Source of the DNA: Thunnus maccoyii
Lineage: Eukaryota; Chordata; Actinopteri; Scombriformes; Scombridae
Reading direction: 5' to 3'
DNA: 64,000 bases
NCBI RefSeq assembly: GCF_910596095.1
Contig: NC_056538.1
Span: forward strand, 31,888,094 to 31,952,093
The notes under the pieces were generated by a model. The model was not told where the DNA came from. It did no database searches and worked only from the letters and a program-made list of their open reading frames with translations. The position numbers and the translations under genes were made by a program. The stretch's first letter is position 1; each line of letters opens with the position of its first letter. Positions 38,880 through 49,908 of this stretch are shown piece after piece.

Positions 38880-41306
38880 GCAGCCTGGTGATCAGAGACG
38901 CTGCTCTAATACTAGAAGTTCATCGGTTTGATGTTGAACTGAGATTTTACTTTTATACTTTTATATTTTCAAGTGATGAAGAAAGAAATGACAACTGGCC
39001 TGCATATTTATATATACATGCAATCACAGAAACATCAGCCAATCAGATCAAACACTAGAGGAGTAATCAATAATCTTATAGGTGAAACACAACTGAGAAG
39101 GGGCGGAGGAAAGAGTCAAGTCAGGTACAACTACTGTACAACATCCTCTATTCATCAGTTGTGTTCAGACTGCAGGCTAATTAGATTTGTTTGTCAGATG
39201 AGATCTTTCAGACATCACCAATCTTATCTGCACGGGTTGCTGTGGTAACGACTTGAACTCCTCCATCATCTCCTCCATTGACTGTTGTTCTCTGTGTTAC
39301 CGCTCTGCTAGTAGCAGCATGGACGCCTCCACCTCCAAATGTGGCTTTGATCTTATCAGCAGATATCCTGTATCATGTTTTTTTTTTTGCTGTCCAGACT
39401 TTCTAAGATCAATCTGGACACAATCTGAATGAGCCAAAAAACAGATTTGGGCTTGCAGTCTGAACAAGGACTTAGATCCTTGATTCAGATAAAGAAAAAC
39501 TCCCCCAAAAAACCCGTATATATGGAGAGTAACCCCTTATAGTTGCAGTATCTAGTACGTCACATGATCATGGAGAAGGAAGATTTTCTTTATGGGATTC
39601 AATTAAAAATTACAGTGTGTCATGTTAAGACTTAAGAAGGTAAAATCCTCTATAATAAAACCTTCATAATAATCATTTTTTTATATTGCTGGTTGGTAAT
39701 CGGAGTGTGTTGTTTTGTGTTGTGTTGACAGATGGGATGGAGGTGGATGCAGCGGCGGCGGAGGCCGGTCAGTTTGAGGATGCAGATGCAGATGTTGAGC
39801 ACTGGTAAGTCTCATCGTCTCAAACATCTGATGAGATCCAGCAGAGACTCCCAGTTTATAAACCATCTGAACCAACTGTGTGGAAAACTTGTTTTACCTG
39901 CAAGTGGAAACAGACTGTTTACTCATTTTGATTTCTATACACCTCCCACATTCTGACATCTGTATTTCCTGATGAGTGTATATTACAACCAGATATACCA
40001 TCAACCTGTCGCTCCTCACAGATGAGATGAACAAGTCAGTCGTCAATACATTTACCAATGTCAGAAAAGAGCGGGGAGGTGTGCGACAGACTTTTTTTTT
40101 TAACTTTCTGAAACCGACAGTGACGCCAACTTCACTCAGTAACATATTCAGGGTGTGAACTTCTCTCTCAAGCTTTCTTTTTTTATATTCATACGTCCTT
40201 TTCTGTCACTTTTCATATGTACAAACAAGTGCGACACCATGAATGCCTTCGAGGAGATATTATCCTCGTACGTCGTTGGTCGTCTCGTTTTTACACTGAA
40301 ACGTGACTCACATGGTGAACGCTGAGGATGAGAAGTCACAGCTGTAAATGTCTTTAAGCACTTTATGCTCTGTGAAGCACTTTGTTAGTGTTTGATAATT
40401 GCAAACAATAATTATCATCATTATTATTGTATAAGTATTATTATTAGAGGTCCAAAATGCAGTGAGAGTTAACTGTACTAGAAATAGTTGATTCTGCATC
40501 TCTTCACCTGCTGATTTTTGCCTGAAATTAGATTTGACATAAAAATATTGACGGATGTAGTTTTAAGTCCTTTACTACCGACAGTATTAAAGATAAAAAA
40601 AAAAACCTAAACATTAGTACTGAAGCACTGAACAGACTTTTAGTTGTGTGTCAGAGAGAGTTCAGAAGCATCAGAGCATCAAACATCTGCCAAATGAAAG
40701 TAATGTAATGCAGAGTTGATCATCTAAAACGTGTGGAAGTCCCACTTGTGATGATCATAAAACATCAAAAACATCTTTGTAAAAAAAAAAATGTGGATGA
40801 TCAGAAAGTGACGGATTGTTTTCTGACTCTTTCTGCAGATTGAAGTCCACTCAGCAGCCAGGCAAAGCATCATGGGATTGGAGAAGAGGACAGCGGCACT
40901 TCTTTAAGGCTTTAAGCTCTTACTTGTACTCTTCTGTTCCAAGCACTTCCTGTTCTCACCGTCAAACAAACGTTATCCCGTGTACTTAAAGTCATCTCAG
41001 TAATCTTCTGTAGCTTCCTAAACGTTCTCTTGTCGGTGTTGCATCGGAGGTCACGTATTACATATCTCTACTAATTTGTCCAGCTCATGTGATGAAAAGT
41101 GTGCTGTTCTGCACTTCTGTGATACAACCAAGTCAGCTACTGTAGACTATTGAGATGCAGCTCCAGTTCCTGTTGTTGACTGTAAAAACAAAAGTTTTGT
41201 TTCTGTTTGTTTTTGTACCTAAAGACCAATTTAATATCTGACCTCCTGCTGAGGAGAGTGAATGTCTTTGTATCAAATTGTCAATAAATGCTTAGTTTTT
41301 GTATGA
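33659..41306 (+). CDS. clns1a: Methylosome subunit pICln (chloride nucleotide-sensitive channel 1A)
   Basis: Coding exons: 33659-33777 (ATG at 33659), 35594-35730, 35989-36132, 36623-36733, 38640-38813, 39732-39804, and one base at 40839 that completes the stop TG|A. Without the optional microexon (37159-37164) this gives 759 nt, or 252 aa. Diagnostic stretches are RLSWFDGSGLGFSLEYPTI, EHLYVMVN, FVPSDKAALESMFSAMCECQ, ADIPTFYTCDEGL and the C-terminal GQFEDADADVEH. The N-terminal half is the PH-like fold. The middle is an acidic loop with a run of nine Asp encoded by GAT repeats in exon 3. The family protein chaperones Sm proteins to PRMT5-WDR77 during snRNP assembly; the old channel name is historical. 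The 3' UTR runs from 40840, with AATAAA at 41283-41288; the transcript end at about 41306 is estimated. The gene is convergent with aqp11. Confidence 0.97.
35908..35940. repeat. TG repeat upstream of clns1a exon 3
   Basis: GTGTGTGTGTGTGCGTGTGTG lies about 60 bp before the acceptor at 35988, on the sense strand. Confidence 0.85.
36590..36616. repeat. TG repeat at the clns1a exon-4 acceptor
   Basis: Sense-strand TG repeats run up to ACGTGCAG, directly before exon 4 (36623). They stand where a pyrimidine tract would normally be. Confidence 0.9.
36744..36830. repeat. CA repeat after the clns1a exon-4 donor
   Basis: Begins about 10 bp inside the intron whose donor is at 36734. CACACA runs are mixed with ATAAACTCACACA units. 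Confidence 0.9.
37159..37164 (+). other. clns1a: Candidate 6-nt microexon in clns1a
   Basis: The sequence AAGCAG is bounded by an acceptor (TTTACAG, preceded by a roughly 60-nt pyrimidine-rich tract) and a strong donor (GTAAGA). It sits in phase between the exons ending 36733 and starting 38640. Inclusion would add Glu-Ala (GCC G|AA GCA G|AA) and preserve the frame. Skipping it gives the same spacing as human pICln. It is therefore optional or possibly decoy; no transcript evidence is available here. Confidence 0.45.
38826..38876. repeat. (CA)n microsatellite after the clns1a exon-6 donor
   Basis: About 25 CA units on the sense strand, starting about 12 bp inside the intron (donor at 38814). 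Confidence 0.95.
41283..41288 (+). terminator. clns1a: clns1a polyadenylation signal
   Basis: A canonical AATAAA lies about 445 nt after the split stop codon. It is followed by a GT-rich stretch (TTTTTGTATGAGG), as expected for a cleavage and polyadenylation site. A TTAA-flanked MITE begins about 70 bp further on, which supports the transcript ending here. Confidence 0.75.
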
Positions 41307-41356
41307 GGTTTTTGCTTGATTTGTTATAAACCACTTAACATTTTATTTATCTTTAA

Positions 41357-41866
41357 AGGACAGGTTTAAAACAACAGTCAGGTAATCATATGTATATTGA
41401 AACAGGATTTGATCACAGTAATTATTCCTCCTGTTCATACTGACCTTTAGAAGATCCCTTTTATAATGCACTTACAATGTAAGTGATGGAGGACAAAATC
41501 CACAATCCTCCTCTGTGCAAACATGTATTTAAAAGTTTATCTGAAGATAATGAGAATTAAGCCGTGTGAGTCAGTCAAATCAAGTAGATATATTTCAAAG
41601 TTACAGCCTTTTTGTTTCCTTGTTAAGCTCCAGTTGGGGGGGAAGTAACAAAAAGAGGGAATTTTGTTTGGAAGATAATCACTGGAGCTTGATATTAGCT
41701 TCAGATAAACATTTAAATAAATATTTGCATGGAAGGAGGATGATCACTTACATTAAAAGTATGAACCAGAGGAATGATTACTGCAAACTGAACCTGTTTA
41801 TCTGTTTATAGGAGCCACCTGTTTTTTTTTTTTAAGACAGACTTATAAAAATAGTGAACCTATCCT
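41357..41866. mobile_element. TTAA-flanked palindromic MITE downstream of clns1a
   Basis: The ends are AGGACAGGTT and AACCTATCCT, with TTAA at 41353-41356 and 41867-41870. The interior matches the copy at 18003-18543 (for example CCTCCTGTTCATACTGACC). About 510 bp, no coding capacity. Confidence 0.75.
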
Positions 41867-42019
41867 TTAATACAATAAGAGAGGATTGCAAACAATAACA
41901 CTATCACCAAATTTGCAGCTCTACTGAGTTTTTTAGCTTCTTTTATCCCCTAGTCTTGGTTTTATGGCTTATTTATTGTGTAGTTTAATCTCATGAACCG
42001 TGAACCTCAGATAAACCAG

Positions 42020-42310
42020 CCGTACACTACCTGCCCCGCACCGGACAGCAGATGAAGAACATGAACGTCGAGCAGCTGAGGAGACAGTTTTCTCAGGAGT
42101 CGGTAGAGAGCAAACCAGAGCTACAAGGAGAGTGAATACTGGACTTTAATCAAGTGGAGACAAAATGAATAAAAACATCACTTAGTGACTGTTAGAAGTG
42201 TAAACAGGCAACGGTTCACCATTACAAGCATGCGGTGGGATAAAAGTCAGTGTTCAAGTAGCTCCTCTGCCCCCCTGTGGCCAAAAAAATGTGTTACTGC
42301 AGCTTTAAGG
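42020..42310. repeat. Dispersed teleost repeat, second copy
   Basis: Matches 21,170-21,640 at CACTACCTGCCC, CTCAGGAGTCGGTAGAGAGC and TTACTGCAGCTTTAAGG. It lies between clns1a and aqp11. Confidence 0.6.
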
Positions 42311-42590
42311 AGCTGCAAAGAGAAACTTTAGTGACTCACTGGCAGAACAAGAACACATTTAAATTTCTAAAAAAGAAAACCAGCTGAACAGGATTCGGCA
42401 GGATCAGATGTGATAAAGATCTGTGTGACTTGATTATCTAAGGAACAAAATGAGTTACACTGTCTTCAACATCTTGACTATTTCAATTAGGGACAACTGT
42501 GACAATTAATCCACATAAATTGTTTTCAAATTGTTTTTTTTTTTTTTTTATCTTCTCAAACCGATGTGTTTCATGCTGAAACTCGAGCCG

Positions 42591-42845
42591 AAATCCACAG
42601 TGTGTCCACTACAAGGCTTCAGCAGTCTGAGTCAGTCATATCAAGTGGATATCTGACACATTTACAGTCTTTTTAGCATCAAATTCCCTCTTTTGTGTTT
42701 CCTCGGACAGTGTTTCCCTGTTGAGCTGCAGGTGGAAGGAGGTCAGTATGAACAGGGAGAAGGATTACAGCAAGAAAAAAAACTTACTTTAATGTTCATT
42801 TTAGCTCCTGACTGTTGTTTTAAGACAAAATTGTGAACCTGTCGT
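42591..42845. mobile_element. Partial MITE of the TTAA family
   Basis: The right half of the family is recognisable (GTGTTTCCCTGTTGAGCTGC, then CTGACTGTTGTTTTAAGAC) and ends next to TTTAAA at 42845-42850. The left end is replaced by unrelated sequence after a poly-T tract. Confidence 0.6.
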
Positions 42846-43016
42846 TTAAATGAGTGTGAAAACTAACAGAGGTGTGTACGGTTGCTACACTGTGCTTGGC
42901 TCCGGACTGTCAACAAAAGTTTCACAAATATAAACATGAATAATATTACAATATTATCATAACTCAGAACATTATGCAGATATTTCTCAGCTTTCCATTA
43001 TTAATTTTCCAGTTCA

Positions 43017-43037
43017 ATAATAATAATAATAATAATA
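43017..43037. repeat. (AAT)n microsatellite
   Basis: About seven AAT units between clns1a and aqp11, in otherwise featureless AT-rich DNA. Confidence 0.85.
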
Positions 43038-43607
43038 GTGAATTGATTTAAGTAACTTGCTCTATTTTACAAAAATAATACAAGGCTCAATGTATAATAT
43101 TTCATCTACAGTACTGGTATGTAGGGATTGACACGACCAGCTAACAGGCAAACGTCATTGTGTTTTTGCTCACTTTGTGGATTCAGACTTCAACAGTCTA
43201 AAAATCATGCAGGTGCAAGACAAACTTTCTTCTGTTCTCAAGCATAGCGATAGTACCATAGTGACTGACCAACCTAATCCTCTGACTCTCCCTCGAGACT
43301 AAAAATAAAAATCTTGGCCAGTAAATGTCTGAATGCCTCTTGTGCTCTAGCTAAAAAGACATTAAGTTAGTGTCTCTTTACAGTAGGTCGTGGTTTAGCT
43401 TCCCAGGTGTGCTCTTGAGGTGAAATTATCCTTGAGACCATACTGATTAGATAATTATGGTACATTCATTGTAAAAGAAAAAAAAAACTTCCAGGTTAAA
43501 GTCTTTTAAAAAAAAGTGCATATCAGTGCTGTTCTTCCTCTGACTTCTGTCCATCAGAACCGACATCTCCACATGTGCTCTGGGTTTGAAGTGCCGGCAT
43601 GCGGTGC

Positions 43608-46600
43608 TCACTTCCTCTTCCTGGTGTCCAGGGAGTGGTGGGGAGACGGTGATTTTCCCGAGAGCAGAGGGATGAGTTTATCAAACAGCAGCACAGAGCT
43701 CATCATACCTGGAAACAGCCAAAATGAACAGGAAGAAGAAGAGATGAGGAAGAGGAACACGTAAACATAGTTTAAATGCCTCTCAGGAGGTCAAACTATC
43801 AGAGCACTGACCGTTGGTTGATTCACTCTACATTCATCACTACAGGAGACCCCTACTTTACACAAAGTCATGTGATCCATCGTTAATGTATAAATATTGA
43901 TTGGAGCAGCGTTAAAGTCCGACTGAAATCACATTTAATCATCCCTCTGCAGTCAAATATAATGTCAACATGTTTTTTAAATGTGTTGTTATTAGTTTTG
44001 TATTTTTGGTCTCTTGCTGGGGGGGGGGGGGGGGCGTGTCGGTGTCTTCGTTTGATTGACAGCGACTGGCGGGGCATGTTGGTGTCTGTGTTTGACAGCA
44101 GCTGGGGGAGTGTGTCGGGGCCTGTGCTTGATTGACAGTGACTAGGGAGGTGTGTTGGTGTTTGCGTTTGATTGACAGCAGCTGGGGGGTCGTGGCGGTG
44201 TCTGTGTTTGATTGACAGCAGCTGGGGGGGCGTGTTGGTGTTTGTGTTTGATTGACAGCAGCTGGGGGGTCGTGGCGGTGTCTGTGTTTGATTGACAGCA
44301 GCTGGAGGGGCGTGTCGGTGTCTGTGTTTGATTGACAGTAGCTGTGGGGGCGTGTTGGTGTTTGTGTTTGATTGACATTAGCTGGGAGGGCATGTCGGTG
44401 TCTGTGCTTGTTTGACAGCGACTGGGGAGGTGTGTCGGTGTCTGTGTTTGATTGACAGTAGCTGGGAGGGCATGTTGGTGTTTGTGTTGGACAGTAGCTG
44501 GTGGGTGCTGTCAGTGTCTGTGTTTGATTGACAGCTGCTGGGAGAGTGTGTCAGTGTCTGTGTTTTATTGACAGCAGCTGGCAGGCTATCGTTATTACAC
44601 TGCACAGAACGGAGACAAAGTAAACAAACTGCTGTAGCTACAAGTCACGGACAGTCAGTTTGTCACTAACAGGGATTTTGAAGAGCAACAACAAAACCAG
44701 CATCTAACGGGTCCGAAGTGTTGTTGCAGGTATGTTTACATGCTGTTTAATGTGCTGCTAACTAATTAGCTATCTAGCTGTTAACCGTTTTTAGAATAGT
44801 TCTGGTTATTCTGAAATAGAAAATATGCAACACATCCATATTGGAAGTTCTAACTGTAAGAGACTTTTAGAGGCACATAAATAGCACTAATACATGCAAC
44901 AACAGGATGAAGCTGTCATGTCTGATTTGGAATTTCTTCCATTCTGTCAGATACGATTTTTCTCCTACCACTGAACACTTTCACAGGGGCTGGATTCATG
45001 AACTTAGAGTTTGACCTTAGATGTCTAATCCTACAGTATATCAGACTGTCCTTCAGTAGGACTACAATTGATTTTGTATTGTCTGTTTTATCAGGACTAT
45101 TTCTCAAACTACAACCCATGAGGATCTGCTTAAAGGCTTCGGTCTAAAACTCTGATCTGTGGTGTCCAGGTTCCTCCGTGTAAAAAAAAAATGTGAACAG
45201 ATTACAGCCAATCAGTAGTTGGTCCCTGTGATTTCTTATTTAGTGACATGAGTTCATAGAGGAAAGAAACCTGATGCCTTCAGCAGATCACATACAGGAC
45301 ATCCTGAGCTTTATCTGACCTTAATCAAACACAAGGCCACAACACATTTCTTCACTTCTCTTGGCTTCCTCTGTAGTCTGGTCTGTAGGGAATAATAAAA
45401 TATCTTTCCATCTATCTCAACTTTTGCTCTCAGTAATTCATTCTCATCCTTTATACTGCATTTCAGATGTACAGATAATATAAAGTAGACTTTTTTGACA
45501 AAGTACTTAAAGTTAGAGTACTTATTGTTACTGGTACATTAGCATTTCAGCAGCATTGTAATGTTAGTTTAGGTGGAGATCATTTTAACTACTTTATACC
45601 TTTATTACATGCTGCTGGTCATATGTTCTGTCTGTAAAATCTTTATCTTTTCCCCCATTCAGTAAATACATTATTTTACTTTAGAAATCTGATTTATACA
45701 CAAGGACTTCCACATATTCTAAAAAATAAACTTTTACCAACATATACTCAGCTATACATGAATTCAAAGTGAACCAAGCAGCTGAACCAGCTTAAAGCTT
45801 AGACCTCTCTGAAAACCTGAACACAAGATAAACTGAATTACATTAAATAAGAAGAATGAGGGGTGAAAAAAATGAATATAAACTATATAGACATAACAAA
45901 TATTTTTCATTCCAGTTGTTGAACAATCAACACCGCACTTGGAAAGATGTTTGATGAGTGATGCACAAGTTTAAATTCCATAAAACAGCCTCTTTATCTA
46001 AATGAAACTTTATCCACATTACTGGCACATAAAGGAAGATGAAGATGTTCAGACCATCTAGTAGAATATAAATAAATAAAATTGAATTACTTCCAATGAG
46101 TGTTGACATAAAACTTTATGAATAAACAAACAAGTCTAGCTTATTGACACAAAAGAGGATTAAAGGTTGGATTATCTAAACTCTTTTTTTTCCTTTCTTG
46201 TCCTCTCTTGTGTTTATTTTGTTGTTTTTACTGTTTCAATGTTTTATGTTCTGATATATATATATGATATATGATGTATGGCCTAACCCTAACCCCTAAC
46301 CCTGGCCCTAACCCTAACCCTATCACTGACCCTAACCCTAATCCTAACCTTGGCCCTAACCCTAACCCTGACCCTTACACTGACCCTAACCCTAACCCTG
46401 GCCCTAACCCTAACCCCTAACACTGACCCTAACCCTAATCCTAACCTTGGCCCTAACCCTAATCCTGACCTTGGCCCTAACCCTAACCCTGACCCTAACC
46501 CTAACCTTGGCCCTAACCCTAATCCTGACCTTGGCCCTAACCCTAACCCTAACACTGACCCTAACCTTGGCCCTAACCCTAACCCCTAACCCTTACACTG

Positions 46601-47923
46601 ACCCTAACCCTGGCCCTAACCCTAACCCTAACCCTAATCCTAACCTTGGCCCTAACCCTAATCCTGACCTTGGCCCTAACCCTTAACCCGAACACTGACC
46701 CTAACCCTAACACTGACCCTAACCCTGGCCCTAACCCTAACCCCTAACCCTAACCCTTACACTGACCCTAACCCTAACCCTGGCCCTAACCCTAACCCTA
46801 ACCCCTAACCCTTACACTGACCCTAACCCTAACCCTAACCCTAACCCCTAACACTGACCCTAACCCTAATCCTAACCTTGGCCCTAACCCTAATCCTGAC
46901 CTTGGCCCTAACCCTAACCCTGACCCTAACCCTAACCTTGGCCCTAACCCTAATCCTGACCTTGGCCCTAACCCTAACCCTAACACTGACCCTAACCTTG
47001 GCCCTAACCCTAACCCCTAACCCTTACACTGACCCTAACCCTAACCCTGGCCCTAACCCTAACCCTAACACTGACCCTAACCCTAATCCTAACCTTGGCC
47101 CTAACCCTAATCCTGACCTTGGCCCTAACCCTTAACCCTAACACTGACCCTAACCCTAACACTGGCCCTAACCCTAACCCCTAACCCTAACCCTGACCCT
47201 AACCCTAGCCCTGGCCCTAACCCTAACCCCTAACCCTTACACTGACCCTAACCCTAACCCTAACACTGACCCTAACCTTAACCCTAACACTGACCCTAAC
47301 CCTAACCTTGGCCCTAACCCTAAGCCTGGCCCTACCCCTAACCCTGGCCCTAACCCTTACACTGACCCTAACCCTAACCCTGGCCCTAACCCTAACCCTA
47401 ACCCCTAACCCTTACACTGACCCTAACCCTAACCCTAACCCTAACACTGACCCTAACCCTTACACTGACCCTAACCCTAACCCTGGCCCTAACCCTAACC
47501 CTAACCCCTAACCCTTACACTGACCCTAACCCTAACCCTAACCCTAACACTGACCCTAACCCTAACCCTTACACTGACCCTAACCCTAACCCTGGCCCTA
47601 ACCCTAACCCTAACCCTAACCCTGGCCCTAACCCTTAGAAATGAGCAACAACTGATTCACTGTTATCCATACATGAACCAAATTAATGAATATGTTTAAA
47701 AAGTGCAAAATGTCCCTCTGAAATGTAGAAGTAATATGTTAAATAAAGTGGAAATACTCAAAGGTACTGCAGCAAACTATTCCTTAACAACTTCAAACTG
47801 GATTTATTTCTGTATTTATTCAAATGTTTTAATAATAAAAACAAATCTTGTCACTTCTGAAGGTGAGGGAAACATTTTAAAGTGCCTGTTCCAGCTGCCA
47901 CTGAGGAGAAAGTAGGCACGTGA

Positions 47924-47954
<31 letters not shown>

Positions 47955-49854
47955 TCAGTCATAAGAAGCAGCTTATCAGATTTGTGTCAACAATTTCCAC
48001 ATGATCTGCCGACTGGCTGCCAGAAACAGACAGTGACACACACTACAGCTGACACTGCTAGGACTGCGCTGTCTTCATATATTTCAAGACACACAGAACA
48101 GGAATCTCATTTATAAAGTTAGGGAAATCTTCTGATTGTCTGATTGTAGGTTTTTTTTACAGAAGTGATCATTTACAAACAACTAAAACAAGACAAAAGC
48201 ATTTATTTAATCCTCCATTAGCTTGCATTAATGTGGATATGCAGTGATGTAATGTCATTTTATCTCTAAATACTGTTATTTCTTTACGCGTAGAAAAGTT
48301 CTTAATTAGTTTAGTTGTTTATTAGTTAATTTCAATTGTTCCCCCCTTGCAGCTCCATTATGTTTGATGGTTTTCATCAATAAACGGACCTATAGGTTGA
48401 CACACTCAGTAATGTTGTGCAATGTTTTTTTTCCAAAATCCTTAATATTTGTGTTGGAATATTATGAAACATACTTATTATAACCGCAGCCTGTAAAAGC
48501 ACAGCAGAGCAAAGCAAGGTTTATTACACCTTCACTATGTGATGATCATTTACCTCATAGAGGTGTTCATTAGTTTTAGGATTAATCCAGAAAATAGTGG
48601 AAAATGCTGATCACCATTTCCCAGCTTTCAAGTTAAATTTAAGCCCATGATGGCGAGTAATGCAGGCGGTGTAATATCACACATCAGCCATTACACTACC
48701 ACTTATGTCTCACCAGGATTTGGAAAAACTTGAATTTATCAGACGCTGCTGCTCGAGTCCTCACTACGACCAAGAAAGTGGATCATATAATTCCAGTTCT
48801 CAGATCTTTACACTGGCTTCCTGTCTGTCAAAGAATTGATTTTAAAATACTCCTGTTGGTTTATAAAGCACTGTATGGTTTAGAGCCAAAATACATCTCT
48901 GATCTGCTGCTACGTTATGAAACATCCAGACCTCTCAGGTGGTCTGGAACAGGTCTGCTTTCTGTCCCCAGACTAAAAACTAAACATGGAGAAGCAGTGT
49001 TTAGTTTTTATGCTCCACATATCTGGAACAAACTCCCAGAAAACTGCAGGTCTGCTGCAACTCTCAGTTCTTTTAAATCACTTTTCTGTTTGCCTTTTAT
49101 TAAACCAAATTTTTTTATTAAACCAATATTCTTGTTCTATCTGTTTTATTCCCTTTTAGCTTCTTTTTATTTCCAAATTTAACACTTTTTAATTGTTTTT
49201 ATGTCTTTTTACTTGTGTTGCTTTTATATTCTGTTTTGATGCCTTTTATGATCTATGTAAAGCACTTTGAATTACCTTGTTGTTGAAATGTGCTTTACAA
49301 ATAAACTTGCCTTGCCTTACAGCTAACTGTGTCTGTTTACCATTTAGTGTTGAGCAGGTAGTGTACAGTGACTTTTTATGGCTTTTTCTCTGAAAACAAC
49401 GCTATGGGAGCGCTGAGAATTAACCAAAACAGTAAAGTTGCAGCCGGACAGATAAACAATGAGCTGAAACTCACTATAAAGCTCAGTAAAGCCGAGAGGA
49501 GCTGCAGAATCGCTGATAATTCTCTGTAGGTTCATCACTACGAGCCACAACCAACACGTTATACACTGTTAATTTGGACATAGAAGTATTTCGGACTGGA
49601 TGGATACATGTTGATTGTTTCATTTCATGTCAGAACTTCAATAAAAAGATGAAAAAAAAAATGTTGTTGATTGATTTAATCAATATAAATACACAGCCTG
49701 CATGGTGTTAGTTTACGCATCAGTGGGTCTTACCCAGCAGCGGGCCGAGCCAGTAGACCAGGCTGTACTCCAGGAAGGAGTTTCCACTGCAGGGGAACTG
49801 TGTGGAGAAGGCCAAGGCTGGGTTAAACACTGCTCCTGTTACACTGCCTCCTGG

Positions 49855-49908
<54 letters not shown>

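Noticed and set aside
44142..44605. Minus-strand frames with repeated SIKHKHQHAP-type peptides
   Set aside because: Direct translation of the 40-bp minisatellite within an aqp11 intron.
46289..47511. Open frames of Leu/Thr/Pro/Asn or Gly/Leu/Arg repeats
   Set aside because: They are translations of the telomere-like array in all frames, with no start context or homology.
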